This document shows positions 1 through 5,250 of a stretch of 5,250 nt of DNA, piece by piece. A program made the translations under genes and the position numbers. Each line of letters begins with the position of its first letter. Position 1 is the first letter of the stretch. This DNA comes from an uncultured Bacteroidales bacterium (GTDB lineage Bacteria > Bacteroidota > Bacteroidia > Bacteroidales > Muribaculaceae). Below the pieces are notes generated by a model, which was given only the letters and a program-made list of their open reading frames with translations, had not been told where the DNA came from and ran no database searches. The stretch spans positions 1 through 5,250 of the forward strand of contig USIN01000141.1 of NCBI GenBank assembly GCA_900554715.1, written 5' to 3'.

Positions 1-2
1 TT

Positions 3-539
3 GAGGACGAAGTTTCCGCTGACCACCACACCTACACCGACCCCGAAGAGGTTATCGACTTCGCTACCCGCACAGGCTGCGACTCGCTGGCTATCTCAAT
101 CGGTACATCGCACGGCGCATACAAGTTCACTCCCGAGCAGTGCACACGCAACGCCGAGGGCAAACTCGTTCCCCCGCCCCTGGCATTCGACGTTCTCGAT
201 GCAGTCATGGAGAAACTCCCCGGCTTCCCCATCGTGCTTCACGGCTCATCTTCAGTTCCCCAGGAAGAAGTCGACACAATCAACATGTTCGGCGGTAAAC
301 TTCCCGACGCTATCGGCATCCCCGAAGAACAGCTCCGCAAAGCAGCCAAAAGCGCTGTCTGCAAAATCAACATCGACTCTGACAGCCGTCTTGCCATGAC
401 AGCTGCTGTCCGTCGCGTTTTCGCAGAAAAACCAGCTGAATTCGACCCCCGCAAATATCTCGGCCCGGCCCGCGACAACATGGAGAAACTTTACAAACAC
501 AAAATCGTAAACGTTCTCGGCAGCGCCGGCAAGGCTTAA
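3..539 (+). CDS. fba: Class II fructose-bisphosphate aldolase, C-terminal part (5' end outside window)
   Basis: Glycolytic/gluconeogenic cytosolic enzyme that reversibly splits fructose 1,6-bisphosphate into dihydroxyacetone phosphate and glyceraldehyde 3-phosphate using a divalent metal. The frame is open from base 3 and gives 178 residues ending at TAA 537-539; about 150 N-terminal residues of a roughly 330-residue family member lie to the left. Seen in order: EDEVSADHHTYT, the segment after the metal-ligand Glu region; GTSHGAYK, whose His (111-113) is a family metal ligand; VLHGSSSVP, whose His (240-242) is another metal ligand followed by the phosphate-binding loop; and CKINIDSDSR, the substrate-binding Asn/Asp segment. 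The C-terminus (HKIVNVLGSAGKA) is typical of Bacteroidetes aldolases. Many codons end in C (atc, ttc, ccc), fitting a highly expressed gene. A terminator hairpin follows 25 bases after the stop. The ATG at 207 is internal, not a start. Confidence 0.95.
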   Translation, partial: EDEVSADHHTYTDPEEVIDFATRTGCDSLAISIGTSHGAYKFTPEQCTRNAEGKLVPPPLAFDVLDAVMEKLPGFPIVLHGSSSVPQEEVDTINMFGGKLPDAIGIPEEQLRKAAKSAVCKINIDSDSRLAMTAAVRRVFAEKPAEFDPRKYLGPARDNMEKLYKHKIVNVLGSAGKA

Positions 540-564
540 TTCTTAATAAGAACAACAATCCAGA

Positions 565-611
565 CGCGCGACCGGCGGATGCATGACATCGGCGGCCGCG
601 CGTTTTGTTTT
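565..611 (+). terminator. Rho-independent terminator after the aldolase gene
   Basis: CGCGCG at 565-570 pairs with CGCGCG at 597-602. Inside, CCG (572-574) pairs with CGG (593-595) across an A/C mismatch, and GATG (578-581) can pair with CATC (587-590) to close a short loop. The hairpin is followed by TTTTGTTTT (603-611). It fits termination of the aldolase transcript. It ends only 8 bases before the next start codon, so it could also shape the leader of the downstream gene. Confidence 0.8.
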
Positions 612-619
612 ATTCAGTC

Positions 620-1513
620 ATGAAACGACTTCCATTGCTTTTATCGCTTGTCGCCGGTGCCGTATGCGTTGCCGTCGGACAGTTGCCGCTGCCGGTCGTG
701 CCCCCGACACTGACAAAACCGGCTGACAGAGCCATATATATTATCGACCACTTCTGGGACGGACTTGATTTCTCAGACACAGTCGTGTCTCGCGACGCGC
801 GGCTCATCGAGCAGAGTTTCGCCGACTATACGTCGCTTTTTCCCGTCGTCAATGATTCGACAGCGCGGCTTCAGAGTGCTGTCGACAGGCTCGTGAAAGC
901 ATCAGAGGCCGATAGCATTGCTGCCGCCGGTCTGCGTGAGATTGCCGAAATATATCTCTATGACGTCGTTTCGCCGATGCACAATGATGACTATTACCGT
1001 TTCTATCTCAACAGTTTCATAAAGTCTGACGGCCTTGACGACGGCATGCGGCTGCGATATGAATATCAACTCGAGGAGATAAATAAAAACAGGGTGGGCG
1101 AGACCGCCGCCGATTTCGGCCTTGTGGCTAAGGACGGCAGTGAGACGACGCTGTCGCACGAGATTGCAGGTGCTCCGCTGACTGTGCTGATGTTCTATAA
1201 CCCCTTCTGCAGCGAGTGTCACGACATATCGTCGGCTATGGGTGACGACCCTGCGGTAGCCAAGGCTGTGGCTGCCGGCCGCCTGCAGCTGATAGCCGTT
1301 ATCGCCGACGGCGCGTGGAGCGATAATGCCTCGGCCGTGCCGCTTGACGGCCCGATACGGGAATTTGCGGCCAAAGATAATTGCATCGAAGATGAACAGC
1401 TTTACAGCGTCCGCCTGATACCGACACTGTATGTCCTTGATTCTGAAATGAAAGTGGTGATGCGGGACGCTAAACTTGCCCGAATCTCAGCGCTTGTGGC
1501 CGAAGGTCAGTAG
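620..1513 (+). CDS. Secreted DUF5106 / thioredoxin-fold protein
   Basis: A 297-residue exported protein of the Bacteroidales DUF5106 type: an alpha-helical N-terminal domain followed by a thioredoxin-like domain. The ATG at 620 is chosen over the upstream TTG at 605 because it directly begins a signal peptide: MKR, a hydrophobic core, and a likely cut after Gly20 (AVG|Q). Cys16 is preceded by Val, so a lipobox is not supported. The N-terminal domain (about residues 25-150) contains family-like segments such as DRAIYIIDHFWDGLDFSDT and YLYDVVSPMHNDDYY. The thioredoxin-like domain (about 160-297) has FYNPFCSECHD with a CxxC pair at C197/C200 and IPTLYVLD with the expected cis-proline P268. A periplasmic thiol-redox role is inferred; the true substrate is unknown. 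There is no clear Shine-Dalgarno or promoter in the 80-base gap. It converges on the argC-like gene with a 7-base overlap. Confidence 0.88.
   Translation: MKRLPLLLSLVAGAVCVAVGQLPLPVVPPTLTKPADRAIYIIDHFWDGLDFSDTVVSRDARLIEQSFADYTSLFPVVNDSTARLQSAVDRLVKASEADSIAAAGLREIAEIYLYDVVSPMHNDDYYRFYLNSFIKSDGLDDGMRLRYEYQLEEINKNRVGETAADFGLVAKDGSETTLSHEIAGAPLTVLMFYNPFCSECHDISSAMGDDPAVAKAVAAGRLQLIAVIADGAWSDNASAVPLDGPIREFAAKDNCIEDEQLYSVRLIPTLYVLDSEMKVVMRDAKLARISALVAEGQ
1507..1513. other. Tail-to-tail overlap of convergent genes
   Basis: The TAG stop of the DUF5106 gene (1511-1513, plus) and the TGA stop of the argC-like gene (complement of 1507-1509) lie within a 7-base overlap. No T-run hairpin is visible on either strand at the junction, so each transcript probably runs into the other gene before ending. 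Confidence 0.9.
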
Positions 1514-2415
1514 GCCGAAGCCTTGAGGCAGAGGCCTGTGCGTTCGTGAAGGCCGAAGAGCAGATTCATGCAGTGTATGGCGTTGCCCGACGAGCCTTTG
1601 ACGATATTGTCGATGACAGCGCTGATTGTCAGCGTGTCGCCGTCCTTGTCGATATAGATGAGGGCTTTGTTTGTGTTGGCTACGTCGAGTATGTCGACGG
1701 GACGGTCGACTATAAATGTAAAATTATGGTCGTCGTAGAAGTCCTCGAAAAGACGGCGTATGCTGTCTGTCGACATCGTTGTCGTGGTCTTTATCGTGAC
1801 AGCTGTGCCGCGGGCGAAGCCTCCGCGCTTTATTTCGACGGTGACGGGTGCGTTGAAACTGGCCTGCAGGGCTGCCATCGCGTCTGAAATTTCGTTGACA
1901 AAGTTGTTGCCGAGCGAACTGTCGGTCGAAGCTGTCACGCCTGTGATTTCGATTGGCGAGTTTAACAGCAGGTTTTTGGCGAGCGGCAGCAGCCCTAATG
2001 CAGCCGCGTGGACTGCCGGCGATGGGGTCGACGCTTTGGTCGCGCCTCTTACCAGAGCTTTGCGGTTGAGTTCGGGAAGACCGTAGGTGAAGCCGCTGTC
2101 GGCACCGTCGTGGCGGAAGTCACCCGTGATGTCGATGACGCGCAGGCTCTCGCTTATTTCTCTGCCGTCGAGGAATTCACGGAGCTTGCCCTGGGGCAGA
2201 CAGCTGAAGAGCACGTCTACACCGTCGAGGTCGGCCTTGTCGGTGAAGGACATGTCGCACTCGCCGACGAGGCCTCGGTGTATGTCGCTGATGGCCGCAC
2301 CGGCGTGAGAGAGACTGTAGGCCCACAACAGGTTGACGTCGGGGTGGTTGATGATGAGGCGGACAAGTTCACCTGCGCGGCAACCTGAGCCGCCCATGAT
2401 AGCGGCTTTAATCAT
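1507..2415 (-). CDS. ArgC-like protein lacking the catalytic residues (probable pseudoenzyme or repurposed paralogue)
   Basis: A 302-residue protein clearly related to N-acetyl-gamma-glutamyl-phosphate reductase (ArgC), the NADPH-dependent third enzyme of arginine synthesis. Fold signatures seen: Rossmann loop GGSGCRAGELVRLIINHPDV (residues 8-27; Bacteroides ArgC has GGAGYTAGEL), VIDITGDFR (93-101), YGLPELNR (111-118), NTNK (247-250), and KGSSGNAIHCMNLLFG (273-288). The catalytic segment, normally NPGCFAT, reads TPSPAVH (130-136), so the nucleophilic Cys is Pro133. The usual HxHxxEI motif is NNFVNEI (170-176), and about 20 residues between these regions are missing (GSTGAG...SHF is reduced to ASTDSSLG). 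No other frame restores NPGC and the frame has no stops, so this is not a simple frameshift. ArgC activity is therefore unlikely (inference); a binding, regulatory or altered catalytic role is possible. Its ATG (2413-2415) lies within the end of kdtA (8-base overlap), suggesting translational coupling. Automated annotation would probably call it argC; I withhold the symbol. Confidence 0.85.
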   Translation of the reverse strand: MIKAAIMGGSGCRAGELVRLIINHPDVNLLWAYSLSHAGAAISDIHRGLVGECDMSFTDKADLDGVDVLFSCLPQGKLREFLDGREISESLRVIDITGDFRHDGADSGFTYGLPELNRKALVRGATKASTPSPAVHAAALGLLPLAKNLLLNSPIEITGVTASTDSSLGNNFVNEISDAMAALQASFNAPVTVEIKRGGFARGTAVTIKTTTTMSTDSIRRLFEDFYDDHNFTFIVDRPVDILDVANTNKALIYIDKDGDTLTISAVIDNIVKGSSGNAIHCMNLLFGLHERTGLCLKASAY

Positions 2416-3664
2416 GGTTTTTGAATATGAAGTTGTAAATTTTGTCGGTGGCTCCGAGGCTGTGCCTGATATAGTCGCCGGCGGCTTTGCCGGCTTTGTC
2501 GAGGCGTTTTTTAGTATTGTATAGCGGCTCTATTGCGGTGCTGAAACCGTCGGCGCTGTCATAACAGAAACCGCCTCCGCAGGCGAGCAGGTCGCTCGCT
2601 TCCTTGAATTTATGATGGTTTGGCCCGAATATGACCGGCATATCGTAGACCGCCGCCTCGTTGAGGTTGTGGATGCCGTTGCCGAATCCGCCGCCGATGA
2701 CGGCAACGTCGCCGTAACGGTAGATGCTGCTCAACAGTCCGAAACAGTCGATGATGATATATCTTGCGTCGGGCGCCGTTTCGCCTTTGGCGCGTAGCTC
2801 CGAGAGGATGACGGTGTTGTCGCGGCCCAGGCGTTCAGCGAGTTCTTCGACGCGGTGTCTGTCGAATTCATGTGGCGCTATCACGGCCTTGACGTCGGGA
2901 TGACTGTGCAGCCAAGGGATATACAGCTCTTCGTCGGCAGGCCAGCTGCTGCCGGCAATCAGAGTGAAGGCCGACTGGTTTGTCATTGCCGCGACTTCGT
3001 CAACGTCTTTGGCGTGGGCTACGATGTCGCTGACGCGGTCAAAACGGGTGTCTCCCGCGGCCGTGACGTTGTCGAGGCCTATGCCGGCAAGGAGTTTCTT
3101 CGAGGCGTCGTCCTGAACGAAAATGTGTTCGTAGCACGACAGCATCTTCCTGAAAGTACTGCCCCAGGGCTTGAAAAATCTTTGTCCCGGACGGAAAATA
3201 GCCGAGATGATGTAGACCGGTATGCCGCCCTGTTTCAGGGTAGTGAGATAATTGCCCCAGAATTCATATTTTACGAAAATCGCCATTTTGGGAGCCGCGT
3301 CGGCGATGAAACGCTTCACACGCCGCGGCGTGTCGAACGGCAGGTAGCAGACTGCGTCGACTTTGTCGTAGTTGTGCCTGACCTCGTAGCCCGACGGCGA
3401 GAAGAACGACAACAGTATTTTTTTATCAGGCTGTGTCGCCCTGATTCGTTCTATCATCGGACGCGCCTGCTCGAATTCGCCGAGGGAGGCCACGTGAAAC
3501 CAGATGTCGAAGCCGCCCGGAGCCACTTCGGCGCGTTTTTGCGCGAGTGTCCCGGCTGTCACCTGCTGGCCTTTGAGCATACGGGCTATCTTGTCTGACT
3601 TCAGCGATGCCAGACGAGCGCCTATGCTTAGACAATGGATGCCGGCATTATATAGCGGGTTCAT
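2408..3664 (-). CDS. kdtA: 3-deoxy-D-manno-octulosonic acid (Kdo) transferase
   Basis: Also named waaA. This inner-membrane-associated GT-B glycosyltransferase (GT30 family) moves Kdo from CMP-Kdo to the lipid A precursor, beginning the LPS inner core. The 418-residue length is normal for the family. Seen in order: WFHVASLGEFEQARP (55-69), whose Glu63 sits in the conserved family loop that holds the catalytic base; FFSPSGYEV (87-95); YLPFDTP (107-113); FVKYEFWGN (130-138), equivalent to ETELWPN in enterobacterial WaaA; GDTRFDRV (204-211); AGSSWPADE (237-245); APHEF (263-267); and the CMP-Kdo-binding half with IGGGFGNGIHNLNEAA (323-338) and GPNHHKFKEA (347-356). The N-terminus is only weakly hydrophobic, so a full membrane anchor is not obvious. 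Its ATG shares one base with the gltX stop (TGATG), and its stop overlaps the start of the argC-like gene. No Shine-Dalgarno is seen; coupling to gltX translation is likely. Confidence 0.95.
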   Translation of the reverse strand: MNPLYNAGIHCLSIGARLASLKSDKIARMLKGQQVTAGTLAQKRAEVAPGGFDIWFHVASLGEFEQARPMIERIRATQPDKKILLSFFSPSGYEVRHNYDKVDAVCYLPFDTPRRVKRFIADAAPKMAIFVKYEFWGNYLTTLKQGGIPVYIISAIFRPGQRFFKPWGSTFRKMLSCYEHIFVQDDASKKLLAGIGLDNVTAAGDTRFDRVSDIVAHAKDVDEVAAMTNQSAFTLIAGSSWPADEELYIPWLHSHPDVKAVIAPHEFDRHRVEELAERLGRDNTVILSELRAKGETAPDARYIIIDCFGLLSSIYRYGDVAVIGGGFGNGIHNLNEAAVYDMPVIFGPNHHKFKEASDLLACGGGFCYDSADGFSTAIEPLYNTKKRLDKAGKAAGDYIRHSLGATDKIYNFIFKNHD

Positions 3665-3717
3665 CAGGCTTTATGTTCTCGATGGCCTTTTTGATGCGTT
3701 CGATTGTTTTCTCGTCC
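3648..3717 (-). other. Out-of-frame family-like C-terminus of gltX (apparent indel)
   Basis: On the minus strand the gltX frame reads GGA CGA GAA AAC (3717-3706). Read one base later, from 3713 down to a TAA at 3650-3648, the same DNA gives 21 residues: EKTIERIKKAIENIK followed by PDEPAI. This matches the usual Bacteroidetes GluRS ending (G[K/R]E-T-RI-KAI), while the zero-frame tail does not. The simplest repair that keeps family spacing is restoring a lost GA dinucleotide (GAGAGA to GAGA); removing one base would also work. The restored gene would overlap kdtA by 17 bases. Confidence 0.75.
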
Positions 3718-5187
3718 CATCAGCTCGGTGATCTCGAACATGTGGGGGCCTTTGCATTCACCGACGACTGCCAGACGGAAAGCGTTCATGACGTTGCCCA
3801 TGTGGTAGCCGTTGTCGGTGATCCATTTCAGAATGACTTCCTCCGAGGGCTTGGCCGAGAAGTCGGGCAGTGCCTCGAGCTGGGCGATGAGCTCGTTCAT
3901 GATGCGCGGCGTGTCTTCCGACCAGCGTTTTTTGACGGCCTTGGGGTCGTAGCTCTCGGGGTCGACGAAGAAGAATCCGGCGTGCTCCCAGAGGTCTTTG
4001 ACAAAATTGATGCGGCTCTTGACCATGGCAACGGCGCGGGTGATATAGTCGATGCCGAAGTCGTCGGGGTTGACGCCGTGTTCCTTTAACACGGGAATGA
4101 ACAGCTCGGCAAGCGCGCGGTCGTCGAGTTGCTGGAGGTATGTGTGGTTAAACCATTTGCCTTTTTCGTATGCGAATTTGGCACCGGCCTTCGAGCAGTG
4201 CTCGAATGAGAATTTAGCTATGAGCTCGTCGATTGACATCACCTCAGTGTCGTCGCCGGGATTCCAGCCCAGAAGGGCGAGGAAGTTGACGACGGCCTCG
4301 GGCAGATAGCCGCTTTCGCGGTAGCCGCTCGAGATGTTGCCGCTGGCTGGGTCATGCCACTCGAGTGGGAAGACAGGGAAGCCGAGGCGGTCGCCGTCGC
4401 GTTTGCTGAGTTTGCCTTTGCCGTCGGGCTTGAGCAGTAGGGGCAGGTGAACAAACTCGGGCATTGTGTGTGCCCAGCCGAACGCCTCGTAGAGCAGCAC
4501 ATGGAGCGGAGCCGAGGGTAGCCACTCTTCGCCACGGATGACATGCGAGATTTTCATCAGATGGTCGTCGACGATGTTTGCCAGATGATAGGTCGGCAGG
4601 TCGTCGGCGCTTTTGTAGAGCACTTTGTCGTCAAGGATGTCGCTTTTGATGACGACTTTGCCGCGGATGAGGTCGTTGACCTCTACGTTGCGTCCCGGTT
4701 CGATCTTGAAGCGCACCACATACTGTGTGCCCTCGTCGATGAGGCGTTTGACCTCGTCGGCAGGCATTGACAGCGAGTTGCGCATCGACAGACGCGTCGA
4801 GGCGTCATACTGGAAATTCTGAATCTCGTTGCGCTTGGCCTCGAGTTCGGCGGGAGTGTCAAACGCGATATATGCTTTGCCGTTGTCGAGCAGCATCTTG
4901 ACATGCTCGCGGTAGATGTCGCGGCGCTCGCTCTGCTTGTAAGGGCCGTAGGGGCCTCCCTCTCTGACACCTTCGTCAATCTTGATGCCCAGCCAGCCGA
5001 GGGCTTCGTTGATGTAGTCTTCGGCACCCGGCACAAAACGCTGTGAGTCGGTGTCTTCGATGCGGAGAATCATTTTGCCGTTGTTGCGGCGTGCGAAAAG
5101 ATAGTTGTAGAGAGCTGTTCTGACGCCTCCGATATGTAAAGGCCCTGTGGGCGAGGGAGCGAATCTTACTCTTACTTCACGGTCCAT
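3664..5187 (-). CDS. gltX: Glutamyl-tRNA synthetase, with altered C-terminal end
   Basis: Cytosolic class I aminoacyl-tRNA synthetase that charges tRNA-Glu with glutamate using ATP. The 507-residue reading has the HIGH-type motif (PLHIGG, 16-21) and the KMSKS-type motif (KLSKR, 259-263), with LRIEDTD (41-47) between the start and the connective region, and YHLANIVDDHLM (200-211) and HVIRGEEWLPS (215-225) in the catalytic domain. The rest matches Bacteroidetes GluRS (SSGYRESGYLPEAVVNFLALLGWNPG, then the anticodon-binding helical domain). After Gly491 the translation becomes RENNRTHQKGHREHKA, unlike the family; the expected ending is encoded in the adjacent frame (see 3648-3717). The catalytic domain is intact, so the enzyme is probably still functional. 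First gene of the operon; start chosen at the ATG directly before the REVRVRFAPSPTGPLHIGG motif. An A-rich leader without Shine-Dalgarno precedes it, as is common in Bacteroidetes. Confidence 0.96.
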   Translation of the reverse strand: MDREVRVRFAPSPTGPLHIGGVRTALYNYLFARRNNGKMILRIEDTDSQRFVPGAEDYINEALGWLGIKIDEGVREGGPYGPYKQSERRDIYREHVKMLLDNGKAYIAFDTPAELEAKRNEIQNFQYDASTRLSMRNSLSMPADEVKRLIDEGTQYVVRFKIEPGRNVEVNDLIRGKVVIKSDILDDKVLYKSADDLPTYHLANIVDDHLMKISHVIRGEEWLPSAPLHVLLYEAFGWAHTMPEFVHLPLLLKPDGKGKLSKRDGDRLGFPVFPLEWHDPASGNISSGYRESGYLPEAVVNFLALLGWNPGDDTEVMSIDELIAKFSFEHCSKAGAKFAYEKGKWFNHTYLQQLDDRALAELFIPVLKEHGVNPDDFGIDYITRAVAMVKSRINFVKDLWEHAGFFFVDPESYDPKAVKKRWSEDTPRIMNELIAQLEALPDFSAKPSEEVILKWITDNGYHMGNVMNAFRLAVVGECKGPHMFEITELMGRENNRTHQKGHREHKA

Positions 5188-5224
5188 GATGTTAGTTTAA
5201 TGTGTGACAGTTTAGTTTTGACTG

Positions 5225-5232
5225 CAAAGTTA
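5225..5232 (-). promoter_or_regulatory. Bacteroidetes-type -7 promoter element for the gltX operon
   Basis: The minus strand reads TAACTTTG, an exact match to the TAnnTTTG -7 consensus of Bacteroidetes housekeeping promoters. It lies 37 bases upstream of the gltX ATG, implying a leader of roughly 30 bases. The matching -33 TTTG element would lie at or beyond the window's right edge and cannot be seen. The leader is AT-rich with no evident Shine-Dalgarno. Confidence 0.65.
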
Positions 5233-5250
5233 AGATATTTTCGCGATATA

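Noticed and set aside
1..399. Plus-strand open frame starting TTG at base 1
   Set aside because: It is Ser/Thr/Pro-rich and out of frame with the aldolase, whose frame is confirmed by metal-binding motifs over the same bases.
605..619. TTG at 605 as an earlier start of the DUF5106 protein
   Set aside because: It sits inside the terminator T-run and would add MFYSV before an already well-formed signal peptide beginning at ATG 620.
1498..1558. Three copies of GGCCGAAG as a repeat element
   Set aside because: The copies are short, irregularly spaced (15 and 38 bases) and lie in coding sequence; chance in GC-rich DNA is likely.
1546..2388. Several plus-strand open frames opposite the argC-like gene
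   Set aside because: They overlap one another and the coding strand is clear from the ArgC signatures; their translations are Val/Ala/Glu-rich shadow sequence.
2855..3598. Plus-strand open frame of 247 codons opposite kdtA
   Set aside because: It lies wholly antisense to a well-supported kdtA, has no recognisable domain, and is explained by GC-rich codon bias leaving the opposite strand open.
3706..3717. Programmed -1 ribosomal frameshift in gltX
   Set aside because: The needed shift is +1 (or -2), there is no X XXY YYZ slippery heptamer in frame, and GluRS is not known to use recoding. A small indel is simpler.
3607..4089. Plus-strand open frame of 160 codons opposite the gltX 3' end
   Set aside because: Antisense shadow of gltX with low-complexity Val/Asp-rich composition and no family resemblance.

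Overview
The window looks like chromosomal DNA from a GC-rich member of the Bacteroidales, possibly Muribaculaceae-like. Three things suggest this: the protein sequences resemble Bacteroides/Muribaculaceae versions (GluRS, KdtA, an ArgC-type protein and a DUF5106 thioredoxin-fold protein); no clear Shine-Dalgarno sequences precede the starts; and a TAnnTTTG-type -7 promoter element lies upstream of gltX. The order-level assignment is fairly secure, the family is a guess. I see no mobile element, CRISPR array, tRNA or rRNA.

Left part, plus strand: the window opens inside a class II fructose-bisphosphate aldolase gene (3-539, 5' end missing). A strong GC-rich hairpin with a T-run follows (565-611). 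Only 8 bases later starts a secreted DUF5106/thioredoxin-like protein (620-1513) with a CxxC motif.

Right part, minus strand: a tight three-gene operon reads leftwards from a promoter near the right edge: gltX (glutamyl-tRNA synthetase, 5187-3664), kdtA/waaA (Kdo transferase for lipid A-core assembly, 3664-2408) and an argC-like gene (2415-1507). The genes overlap by 1 base (TGATG) and 8 bases, which suggests translational coupling. The last gene converges on the DUF5106 gene with a 7-base tail-to-tail overlap.

Two points stand out. First, the ArgC-like protein keeps the fold signatures of N-acetyl-gamma-glutamyl-phosphate reductase (YGLPELNR, NTNK, KGSSGNA) but lacks the catalytic cysteine (NPGC is replaced by TPSP) and the histidine motif, and has lost about 20 residues between them. 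It looks like an intact but non-catalytic or repurposed paralogue in an operon for translation and LPS synthesis. Second, the last 16 residues of gltX appear to be out of frame: the family-like C-terminus (EKTIERIKKAIENIK) is encoded in the neighbouring frame, pointing to a small indel at about 3706-3717. The rest is housekeeping sequence.
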